DNA of 64,000 nt from Cheilinus undulatus. Lineage: Eukaryota > Chordata > Actinopteri > Labriformes > Labridae. Of the stretch, positions 1-64,000 are shown piece by piece (the stretch's first letter is position 1; each line of letters starts with the position of its first letter). The notes under the pieces were generated by a model. It did not search any database, was not told where the DNA came from, and was given only the letters and a program-made list of their open reading frames with translations. The translations under genes and the position numbers were made by a program. The DNA lies in assembly GCF_018320785.1 (NCBI RefSeq), contig NC_054866.1, positions 36,743,000 to 36,806,999 on the forward strand. Reading direction: 5' to 3'.

Positions 1-840
1 TAGTAGAGAGCAACAACAAATCTGAGGCATACAGATCTAAGGTTAAATAAAAGATGAGTGTATATTTGGTGTTTTGTTACTAATACTGTGTATATTTTTT
101 CAGTTGAGAAGAGTGTTTATACATAACTCATTTAAATCCTGAGGTGCACTGTGTGTGGCCGCTCTCTGCTGTAATGCACGTGTAACCCGACTCCTCACTG
201 ATAAGTCTGTTCATAGATTAATGCTGTTTGGTCTAGATGACTGCAGTTTATCACACAGTGGGTAAGCTGAGAAAGGAAGTGGACTGAGGGAGTAAAATCA
301 AAGAAAGACAGTGAGTCAGAGCGAGACTTCTGGGAGAAAAATAGCAACAGCAAAGGGAGAATGATCCATTGATAGATTATCCTTTGTGTACCGTTTTCTG
401 TGATGTTTCAGCGTCTGAAGCTGCTCGTTTTCTGGGAGAACGCAGATCTCCCCCCTTCCCCGCAACATCCTGATATCGTCTAGCAGTTGTTTTTGGAGAG
501 CCATGGGACGCATCCTCTCCCTCAATTCGTCCCTCCTGGCCCACTAGAGGAGATGGATTGGCTATTATGGTTTGCTGATGTACTGGCCTTCTGCCAACCA
601 GGGGGTGGAGCTGCATGGCAAGGAGAAGTTTCACACATCAGCAGAAAAGGAAATACAAGAATAACTCAAAGAGAAATGCATACAGTACATATATTGGATT
701 CTAAAACACACACTCACCCAGAAATACCTTCTAGGTACATAGCTGAAAAAACATCTCGAAGACACTCTAAGATCTTTGTATAAATCCAGTGAAGCGTCAG
801 GAGATGTAAAGGGACTCAAAAAATAGAGAAAGCAAAGTAA
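1..840. other. Flank downstream of IFT80, no gene recognised
   Basis: Short open frames occur on both strands here (for example 487-783 plus and 316-634 minus), but none shows a familiar domain or a supported splice structure. I see no repeat with clear borders. The stretch is treated as intergenic or as an unrecognised untranslated region. Confidence 0.4.
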
Positions 841-849
841 AAGAGGATA

Positions 850-1340
850 TTTTAACAGAACACAGTTTTTATTACTTACACTTCCAGAGGGAAAGTCTGA
901 AAGAAACTGTAAAAATATCTATTCTTATAAAAAACATCATGTCAAACTTTACAGAGATAACACAAAGCAATACATTTGTGCATTTCAGAACAAGTAAATT
1001 TTGAAAAACAGGAAAAATAACTCACAAAATCACATTACGAAATCTTTAGGAAGCTGAAATAGCTGAAAGGCAATGATGCTAAGATAAACTCAGTTGTGAA
1101 ATGATCCCATCACAGACTGTATAAAGTCAATGACATTGTTCTCCATTACTCAGCATATCCAACAGATTGTAGTGTAACAGCAGTTTTCTTCATTTCTCCA
1201 AATGTTCCCTTCATTTAATGTATTTCTTACATCCAGTGAACATTGAGAGAGAGAGCCAGAATCAATCCACCAAATATACAGAGACTATCACGATCACATG
1301 GCTCCATTTCTGCAAACTTTTAGAGAAAAGTCCCTGAACA
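850..1340 (-). other. ift80: IFT80 3' untranslated region with candidate poly(A) signal
   Basis: After the TGA the minus strand runs about 470 nt to an AATAAA hexamer at 873-868, the first canonical poly(A) signal noticed. Cleavage would then fall near 845-855. The end is inferred from the hexamer alone. Confidence 0.55.
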
Positions 1341-57201
<55,861 letters not shown>

Positions 57202-57480
57202 TGTGATGTTTTCGTCTGCTGGTCCCTATTCCAACAAAGAAATTCTCTGTTAGTGACAACTACTATGATCCTTAACCTCCACTGATCACGCATGTTATTA
57301 TAAGCCCTAGAAAAAAAAAACATTATAGAGAATACTGAAACAACGAAGCTTTGATCGTTACCCTGTGAAGAAGACGAGTCAGCAGTTGGCATACTCCTGT
57401 GGCTGTATCGTTGAATAAAACAAGCGTCTACAGTTGCTAAGGTACCTGCCACTGTTGCTAACGTGACTCCTCAGTCATCT
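57202..57480 (-). other. ift80: IFT80 5' untranslated region (candidate exons)
   Basis: Upstream of the start codon a plausible acceptor (TTGGAATAG, ending at 57226) and a plausible donor (CACAGG|GTAACG, donor G at 57361) would define a 136-nt intron inside the 5' leader. The transcription start was not located. A non-conserved ATG-initiated frame begins at 57452 in this stretch and could act only as an upstream ORF. Confidence 0.35.
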
Positions 57481-58400
57481 CCGGATTGCAGCCTGGGACT
57501 TCAGAGCTAACATTTCCGCAGTTTTCCTGTTTTTCCGCTTCGTTCTATCGTTACAAGACGATTCGAAGTACAAACAGTTGATTCATACATGCCGCTTGCC
57601 CCCACCGATCTGTATAAGTGGTCGGACAAGTGCAAAGCAAACCTCTCTGTCACAGTTCAGGAGTTTATCAGTGTCGTTATAATGGCTATGTAGTTAGCCA
57701 TTTTATCTGGGTCACAAGCAGCTCCAACAGGGAGTTCTCGCGAGAGTTGCGATTCTCGGGTCCTTGTAAACGTCTCTTTCGACTTACTTTCAAACACAGC
57801 CGATATGTTAAAGTGCGTTTATTGTAGAGAGACTGTTTTAATTATGCACACACTTGTATTAATCATTAAGTAAATAAAGAGTATTGAACGTTTTGTGGAC
57901 TTTTCCTTGCGAGATGTCATTCCACTGTATCAAATAAACCGTTTGAACAAGAACCTTAAGTCGATGAATATGCGTAAAATATTGATAAATATTTATAACT
58001 GTTTTGAAGTATAGTTATTTTGTTATATGACTGTTGGTTGTTTAAAAAACATTATAAGTCGGTCGAAACGAGGCGGAGTTGGCTTCGTCCCCTTTTTTGA
58101 ATTTTTTTCCCCTGCCCTTTGGACGTTCCATGGTGCCTTGCGTCAGTTTGTAACGAATTTGGTTCGACAGCACAGTTTAGGCGCCATTTACAAGTTAGAG
58201 TTTTCATGCAGGAGAGCGACTCGGAATGACACGGGGCTAAAAAATTGTGGATTATATTTACAGCTCTCGGATTAAGAAAGACTTTTATCGCAATTGTGAT
58301 TTGGGCCACAAAGGAAGACTATTGACTGACGGTGCCCGCACTGTGGAAGGTACAAGGCAACGTTTTGGTAGAAATTTACGACTGGGTTCCGTCTATTTGC
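57362..58400. promoter_or_regulatory. Shared bidirectional promoter region of IFT80 and SMC4
   Basis: The two start codons are divergent and about 2.6 kb apart, and the stretch between them has many more CpGs than the introns on either side. It contains a BANP-type palindrome at 57736-57745 and a TTTGAA element of the cell-cycle CHR type in the T-rich run near 58095-58105. In human the two genes also start very close together. Exact start sites were not determined. One strong-looking donor (GGAAG|GTACAAG near 58350) could end the non-coding first exon of SMC4. Confidence 0.6.
57736..57745. promoter_or_regulatory. TCTCGCGAGA palindrome (BANP-type CpG promoter element)
   Basis: A perfect 10-bp palindrome. 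In vertebrates this element is bound by BANP and is frequent in CpG-rich promoters of essential and bidirectional genes. Its place between divergent IFT80 and SMC4 fits such a role. It lies about 535 bp upstream of the IFT80 start codon. Confidence 0.75.
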
Positions 58401-59770
58401 TGAAAATAGATAACGTACGTTTCGAAGGAGACTACTCATTTATAACTAATTTACGCGTTTTTAAGCACAATTGACGATTGGAAACAACCTGGTCGATACT
58501 GAAAGGACTTATGACGATTGTAAAACAACTAATTTTCTTTCCCTTTCACAAAATACCGCTTTCGTGTTACATACCCCTAACATACACGCAACTTTTCAAA
58601 CGGTCTACGCTAATGTTAATGTCGGAGATAGTTGCTAAAGTTTCAGCTGCTACTTCTGTGTGGTAAATACTACTAATCGTGCTTAAACGAGCCATATATT
58701 CTGCGCTAGGCGTTCCTTTCAAATATTTCTTTTATTTGTTTAAGTACAGTCAAACCTACATTGCAGCGTCAACGTAAAGCATCCTCAACAGTACGCAGCT
58801 AATCAATGTTAGCTTTTACGTTAGCTTTAGCTCTGAGACACTACTTTTGCAGTAGATAGTTAGCGACAACAGCTTTTTTAACTCAAGGCGGCTTGAAACA
58901 GTCGCATTTACGTGGCGAATTCAGTATTTCAAGTTTTTGCTCATTTGGTGACCAAACGAGCTCAACCATTATGCATATTAAGCAGACATACGCGTAACTA
59001 TAACGTTACCACCAGTCAAATGTTACCGTTAAGTTATTTGAATGTGCTTTCCAATTAGCTTGCTAGCGAGTTAGGTTGCTCCGGCTACACCTCCGCCCCA
59101 ACATCAACTTATATAGATTATAGCCATAATCAGTGGCAGTTTGAGACCCCGATCAATTTAAGACGTAGTGTCTACAACGTCGACTAGGGAGACCGTTTCG
59201 CTGCGTCTGTGACTGTAGAGTAGACTTGACTACGAGCTTTGGGACAGTTATTTGCATAGTGACTGAATTTGTTTTCCAGTTGACGTTTTACGTTAAACTT
59301 ATTTTCCTGTTTCCCCCCAACATTGCGAGGGTCATTAACCGTCCAACTTTGTGAAGCTCATAAATGCTTGTCGTCGGTGTAAAAGAGAACTGTAACCGCC
59401 GTAGTGGGATGCTATTTATCTATTTTTTTTGCTTATATTTTGGGTTAAGTGCTGAAGTAGCATCTATTACGCTACATCATCATGCTGATTGGCAGGCTAG
59501 ATCGCTGCCATCTCCTCAAATGTCATCAGGCCGACAGCCTTTATAATAACTCGCATTTTTCAGGTCAAAAAGACACGTTTTGATTTTGGTATTTCAAATA
59601 TAGTTAGAATATGGTACAGCCATAGGCATATACCGATTAAAAGCAGTGAGATTTTCATGATTTAGTCCTGACAACGGTAACTGCGTGTGACCGACTAAAT
59701 GTGGAGTTTGAAGATTGACAGGCACAAAAACCATTCATGGATTTTCCTTTTTTACCAATGACTTCTTCAG
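57770..59770 (+). other. smc4: SMC4 5' non-coding exon and intron region
   Basis: Between the promoter and the start-codon exon no conserved coding sequence was seen. The stretch ends in a good acceptor (pyrimidine-rich, then CTTCTTCAG) at 59770. It should contain the non-coding first exon of SMC4 and its first intron; their border was not fixed. Confidence 0.5.
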
Positions 59771-59780
59771 ATTACAAATC

Positions 59781-59928
59781 ATGCCATCTAAAACTGCTAA
59801 AAGCTCAACTGCCTCCGCCAAGCCAAGAGGGAAAGGGTCGCAGCCCCGGGATGACTCCGAAGACGAGCTGGATGTACCCCCTCAAGAAACCAACTCCAAT
59901 GGCCAAGAGGAGGCACCGCCGACAACTG
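59781..59928 (+). CDS. smc4: SMC4 coding exon 1 (start codon)
   Basis: The acceptor CAG ends at 59770 and the ATG follows at 59781. The exon codes for a low-complexity, charged N-terminus (MPSKTAKSSTASAKPRGKG, DDSEDELDVPPQE), typical of the poorly conserved SMC4 tail. It must end at G59928 before GCAAGT so that a GAT codon forms with the next exon. Reading on meets TAA four bases later. Confidence 0.88.
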
Positions 59929-62900
59929 GCAAGTAACAAAGGCTGTTTTGGTGTCTGTGAATCTAAATAAGTTGTGTGCACTCAATGGCGATACGTGTAT
60001 TGCTGTGTTGGTAGTGGCCAATTGGCACAGCTGTGAAGCTTTTTTCTCTCTTAAATCTCTACACGTAGTTAGAATGGCTGGGATATTTTTTTCTAAAGTG
60101 TCAGTCATCAGTAAATGGCTTATGATTTTTGAGATGAGTTTGATATCGTCGAGTGCTCTTACTCCTCGGATCTTCTCTTCAAACGAGGTAATTTATTTCG
60201 GATAATGAAGTTTTTCACGTTGCTTGTCACTGTAAGGGTGTATGACTTTATTCTCAAAACTTGATATTTTGTACTATAATTTGATCGAGGGAGGTTAAGA
60301 TTTTAACTGGCATCTGTACGTGTTCGTGTTGTTTCAAACATGTTAAAATGCTTATTCGGATGTCTGTTGACAACATTTTAATTTACAAACATCGACCCCT
60401 GAGGTTGTTTATGCTTATGTAGCACAATAGATTTTGGACAGGTCGTTGTGGCTTGGTGTGATGGAAACAATCGGTGTTATGTTAAACACAATTATCACAA
60501 AACAGGGGTTTTATGTCAATGTTTTGATTGCAGTTCAGCATGAGTGAAAATGTGACGATGATAGAAATGTACACTTTAGTTTTTTATCATCTCCGAAATG
60601 AATGTGGCGCATCTGCTCTCACGTATCGACGCTTCTCGCGGAGAGCGTTTGTATTATATCGTGGATTTCTTCATAAGCGACCACAGGCTCTTTCTTTTTA
60701 TGTGTTTGCTCTTGTTTTGAGAACAAAGAAAAATAACGCCTGTCAACTTTGTCGGGAGTCGTAGTATGGCTGCCTGTGTTTTGTTTGTTTGTTTTTTTTC
60801 TTGCTCCTCCACCCCTCCCCCACGCACCACTGTCCCCCACCTGAAACGACGCACAGAGGAATAAAAGTTGTACTTTTTTCTGTGCCACAGATCCGTCTCA
60901 CGGGGAGGCTGCCGAGGCGGTTGATAATCGAAGTTTGGAGGAGATTCTCGGTAGCATCCCTCCACCCCCGCCCCCAGCAATGACCAATGAACCGGGCGCT
61001 CCTCGCCTCATGATAACACACTTAGTTAATCGCAACTTTAAATCGTATGCTGGCGAGCAGATTCTGGGGCCTTTTCACAAGGTACGACCAAACATGGTTA
61101 TAGATGTCAACCCTTTGTAGGAAATACTCTATTTCAGTGTTGTCTTATGCTCACAGATAAACCATCATGTGTAGTGCTTCTCAAAATTATTTTATATTTC
61201 CTTAATTTGTCATAATTTGTCTGTAAACAATTTAATGTGTGCTTTACTATGTATTTTACACTTACAAATATTAATTAAAGCAAAATATAACAATCATTTG
61301 AATTTTAAAAAATATTTTTGTGAAAGTGGGAAAGTCACACTCCTCCATTTTGATTTAAGGAGTGTATTGCAAAGGGGGTTGTTATGTAGTGATGTGATAA
61401 CATTTCTCTTGATTTATCATTTGCTTTAAACTTCTGCTTTTAACTCTTTTCTGGTTCTTCTCTTTGCTCTGCAAATATTGGTGTTTTAAAAGAAATCTTA
61501 GTTACACCCACTTGGAACACATTCAGTATCACAATCATGCTGAAATGCCTATTCAGACCTAGTTAGTGCTGTTATTTTTGTGTTTGTAGATATATGATGT
61601 TTAAAAAAAGGGATTTATATGTAAATTATTCACATCTACATCTTGACCTTTTTTTCAGCGATTTTCATGCATCATTGGTCCAAATGGAAGTGGGAAGTCC
61701 AATGTCATAGATTCAATGCTCTTTGTGTTTGGATACAGAGCTCAAAAGATCAGATCGAAAAAGCTCTCAGTACTGATTCACAGCTCTGATAAACACAAAG
61801 ATGTGCAAAGCTGTACTGTGGAGGTGCATTTTCAAAAGATTATTGATAAGGTAAATATATCGCTCTGTATCTATATCTCTGTCTCACAGATGCACAGTAT
61901 ACTCTCTCTGTTCTTTCACAAATTTAGCAAGAGACAATCTGCACTGAGTTGAGGGATTTATAATGATTTTCTAGTGGACAGATATTTTTCTTGAATTTTA
62001 AATATAAAATTTCCATTATGTTTATGACATGGTTATTGGTTCAATATTATTACACCAATGACTAAACACAGGCTGAAATCAGTCATAACAGTTGCTTCTA
62101 ACACCCACACTTGCATTAGTCACATTGTATTGTGTTAGAAATAATTTCTCTATTTTTAGATAATTTTTAGAAGACCCATTCAGTGACAAGGCTCCACCTG
62201 TCTGATGTTGCTGTCAAAAGTCAAAGAAGTGGTTGTTTGTACATGGAAACAAATTAGGTCTGTTTGATTATTAAGAAAATATATTAAGGACTGACTGTAG
62301 TTCAAAGAAATTACGACTGAGTTATTCCTGTATTTGATCTGCCACAGGGGGTGTAAGTGTTTTTTTTTGCCCTGATTACTGTTATATGTATTATAGCCTC
62401 TCCTTTTGCTTCATAGCATCATAATGAATAAAATTCAAGTTGCTGGATACATAAAATAATTATAACAGTGTGCCAGCTTTTTCAATGAATCATTTCTGCT
62501 ACTTTAAATGTTTTTAAGGAAGAGGTGTACACAACTTTACACAACAAAATTACTGAGTCTGTCTTCAAATATATAAAGCTTTAAAGCCAATGGTATGCAT
62601 TTTGCATTGCATTAAAATCTTAAAATTTAGAAAGCTTTTCTAGAATTATGTACTTGTTTATTTGTTTTGAAAAGTACTTAAATATTGACACAGTCTATTT
62701 ACATGTAAGTGTGGCCTGTGTAGAACTTTAGCTTTTTAAAACAAAGTAGTATTTGAAGTAGGTTGTTTTTGTCTTGCCCCTCTTGGTGAATTTGTCAGCA
62801 TTCTGAGTGTATCATTTGATGTTTAGAGCTGTTTGAGTTTCTCCTTAACTGTTCTGCACTAAGCTGCTCTGTGTCTTCTGCCCCTCCCCCCTGTGAGCCA

Positions 62901-63078
62901 GGAAGGAGATGACTACGAAGTCATCCCCAACAGCAAGTTCTATGTTTCCAGGACTGCCAACAAAGACAATTCCTCAGCCTACCATATCAATGGCAAGAAA
63001 GCCACATTCAAAGAAGTTGGGGCTTTACTCCGGAGCCATGGTATTGACCTAGATCACAACAGATTTCTGATCTTGCAG
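59781..63078 (+). CDS. smc4: SMC4, structural maintenance of chromosomes 4 (condensin ATPase), first four coding exons
   Basis: Coding exons 59781-59928, 60891-61081, 61659-61850 and 62902-63078 join in frame to give residues 1-236; the gene runs off the right edge. Recognisable blocks are PPPPPPAMTNE, LGPFHK, the Walker A motif GPNGSGKSN, VFGYRAQKIRSKKLSVLIH and SHGIDLDHNRFLILQ. These match vertebrate SMC4 closely. SMC4 pairs with SMC2 in condensin I and II and uses ATP to compact mitotic chromosomes. The window covers the disordered N-terminus and the first half of the head domain, before the coiled coil. The first intron needs a GC donor. The intron after residue 236 hosts miR-15/16. Confidence 0.97.
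59929..60890 (+). other. smc4: GC-AG intron (SMC4 first coding intron)
   Basis: The intron begins GCAAGT, a perfect match to the downstream part of the GC-donor consensus, after an exon ending CTG. It ends TGTGCCACAG. The alternative GT four bases later puts exon 2 into a frame that stops within exon 2. No gene, microRNA or delimited repeat was seen inside; the open frame at 60528-60764 has no family resemblance. Confidence 0.8.
60891..61081 (+). CDS. smc4: SMC4 coding exon 2
   Basis: Encodes DNRSLEEILGSIPPPPPPAM, TNEPGAPRLMITHLVNRNFK, SYAGEQILGPFHK, nearly identical to vertebrate SMC4. The acceptor is TGCCACAG and the donor GTACGA at 61082. A run of six prolines precedes the head domain. 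Confidence 0.96.
61082..61658 (+). other. smc4: SMC4 intron 2, nothing further recognised
   Basis: AT-rich sequence with standard GT and AG ends. I see no gene, repeat border or structured RNA in it. Confidence 0.7.
61659..61850 (+). CDS. smc4: SMC4 coding exon 3 (Walker A)
   Basis: Encodes RFSCIIGPNGSGKSNVIDSM with the ATP-binding Walker A motif GPNGSGKS, then LFVFGYRAQKIRSKKLSVLI and the block ending EVHFQKIIDK. It is 192 nt, phase 0. The acceptor follows a T-rich tract and the donor is GTAAAT. Confidence 0.97.
61851..62901 (+). other. smc4: SMC4 intron 3, nothing further recognised
   Basis: AT-rich intron with standard ends. No gene or clearly bounded repeat was recognised. Confidence 0.7.
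62902..63078 (+). CDS. smc4: SMC4 coding exon 4
   Basis: Encodes EGDDYEVIPNSKFYVSRTAN, KDNSSAYHINGKKATFKEVG, ALLRSHGIDLDHNRFLILQ. It is 177 nt, phase 0, with acceptor CAG at 62899-62901 and donor GTAATT at 63079. The next residues expected in the family (GEVEQ) are not found before the window ends. Confidence 0.96.
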
Positions 63079-63297
63079 GTAATTGTTCAGTTTTTTGTTA
63101 CTTTCTGCTTCTACTCTTAACTCCTCCTTTTATTCCTTCTGTGAGCATCTCATTTTGTCAGATTTCCTTTTCTTTGGTCTCTGCTCATGTCTAAGTTGTC
63201 TTTAATTCAAATGTTCCATGGCCTCATTAAAGCTATGCCTGCCTATGGGAATAACCTGTTGCACTGGAATTTAAAGGAGAGAATTTGTCCTGCCAGC

Positions 63298-63382
63298 CCT
63301 TAGACTGCTATAGCAGCGCATCATGGTTTGAAACAATGTGGAAAAGGTGCGAACCATTATTTGCTGCTTTAGAATTTTAAGG
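63298..63382 (+). ncRNA. mir15b: mir-15 family microRNA precursor
   Basis: The 5p arm at 63311-63332 reads TAGCAGCGCATCATGGTTTG followed by AA, with the miR-15/16 seed AGCAGC. The 3p arm at 63350-63372 (CGAACCATTATTTGCTGCTT then TAG) pairs with it to give a hairpin with a loop of about 17 nt. Outer bases CCTTAGA and TTTTAAGG resemble the human mir-15b stem. The position in an SMC4 intron matches mammalian miR-15b. Like that locus, it is presumably processed from the SMC4 transcript and represses cell-cycle and anti-apoptotic mRNAs. Confidence 0.95.
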
Positions 63383-63520
63383 AAAATAATGGCATTTTAC
63401 TTACACGTGGACCTGAATGTAAGTTGAACTTACTCAGATTTTGTAGGTGGGAAGCTTTGGTGGGGTTGATCCTAAAGTGGGGACAGGTTGGACCCTCCTC
63501 CCTCTCCCTCTCCCATGTAC

Positions 63521-63605
63521 CTGCCACGCTTTAGCAGCACGTAAATATTGGCGTGTGAGAACAGACCCCAACCCCAATATTAGCAGTGCTGCTTCAGTGT
63601 GGCAG
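63521..63605 (+). ncRNA. mir16b: mir-16 microRNA precursor
   Basis: Mature miR-16-5p is at 63532-63553 (TAGCAGCACGTAAATATTGG then CG), identical to the vertebrate miR-16 sequence. The 3p arm CCAATATTAGCAGTGCTGCT lies at 63574-63593. The flanks CTGCCAC and GTGGCAG close the stem. It lies 220 nt downstream of mir-15, reproducing the SMC4-hosted miR-15b/16 cluster. Confidence 0.97.
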
Positions 63606-64000
63606 GATCAGACACTCTCCATTACCATGCTTTGATATTTGTTCAACAGTTTGCCTTTTTAACTTCTCTGGGAATGTAATTCCTTCCTTTATGTTTTCTT
63701 TTTTTATGTATTAATTTATTTTTTGAATATATATATATATTTTTTGTCGTACTGACTTTTCCCTCTATACACTCCTGCCCCCTCTGATAGTATTACATGT
63801 GTGACCTACCCATTATTACTGATTACCCCCAAGCTTTATGGGGCGATGACTTGTGTCAGAGTCAACCAAAAAGGCTGATTTAATGTTTGTTTTTCCAATT
63901 ATTTTATTTTTTAATTTATTAATTTTTTTATGGTATGTCATGTGGTAGTTTCAACTGAACACTTTTTTCTGTCCCCTACTGTGGTTTTGTGGTTAGCTGG

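Larger units (their letters stand above)
63079..64000 (+). other. smc4: SMC4 intron 4 (partial, hosts the microRNA cluster)
   Basis: Besides the two microRNA hairpins this stretch is AT-rich intron with an (AT)n run near 63727-63740. The acceptor of the next exon lies beyond the window. Confidence 0.8.

Noticed and set aside
487..783. A 98-codon frame downstream of IFT80
   Set aside because: No family motif, start context or splice support was seen. Similar frames exist on the other strand.
59715..59936. A complete small protein ending TTGK then stop
   Set aside because: It is the SMC4 start exon read through the donor into the intron. The stop arises from intron bases.
60528..60764. A 78-codon frame in the SMC4 GC-AG intron as an extra SMC4 exon
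   Set aside because: It does not resemble SMC4, and the GC donor already restores the frame without it.

Overview
This window is vertebrate nuclear DNA, almost certainly from a teleost fish. It holds genes of small exons separated by long, AT-rich introns full of fish-type mobile elements: CR1/L2-like and L1/Tx1-like LINEs, Sleeping-Beauty-type Tc1, hAT elements with 8-bp target duplications, tRNA-derived SINEs and long (GA)n and (CA)n runs. Two conserved genes lie head to head. IFT80, an intraflagellar-transport protein, is on the minus strand from 57.2 kb down to about 0.87 kb. SMC4, a condensin ATPase, is on the plus strand from about 57.7 kb past the right edge. The human IFT80 and SMC4 genes are also head-to-head neighbours, so this is conserved synteny.

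IFT80 could be assembled completely. Nineteen coding exons with consistent phases add up to 2,334 nt, or 777 codons plus stop, which equals the human protein length. The first coding exon (57201-57165) joins exon 2 only through a U12-type AT-AC intron; the apparent ATG at 56882 lies inside that intron. Intron 7 alone is 20.4 kb.

SMC4 is represented by its first four coding exons (residues 1-236, including the Walker A motif). Its first coding intron keeps the frame only with a GC-AG donor at 59929. The intron after codon 236 carries the miR-15/miR-16 cluster as two clear hairpins (63298-63382 and 63521-63605), the same host gene as mammalian miR-15b/16-2. The shared promoter region (about 57.36-58.4 kb) has a perfect TCTCGCGAGA palindrome at 57736-57745, the BANP-type element of CpG-rich promoters.

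Layout: 1-0.85 kb, downstream flank with no gene seen; 0.87-15.2 kb, IFT80 exons 19-9; 15.2-23.2 kb, intron 8 with L1-like and CR1/L2-like LINE remains and a 442-bp hAT insertion; 23.2-43.8 kb, exon 8 and giant intron 7 (SINEs, dead Tc1, LINE fragment, microsatellites); 43.8-54.9 kb, exons 7-3 with a Tc1-type MITE, a 1.7-kb hAT element and a 1.6-kb Sleeping-Beauty-like Tc1; 54.9-57.5 kb, exons 2 and 1; 57.5-59.8 kb, shared promoter and SMC4 5' intron; 59.8-64 kb, SMC4 exons and the microRNA cluster.

No wholly new biochemical system was found. The most notable observations are the two non-standard splice sites in the first coding introns of the divergent pair, several precisely delimited transposon insertions with intact target duplications, a 32-bp minisatellite replacing part of a LINE endonuclease, telomere-like repeats inside dead transposons, and an unnamed repeat family present in opposite orientations at 2.8 and 33.6 kb.
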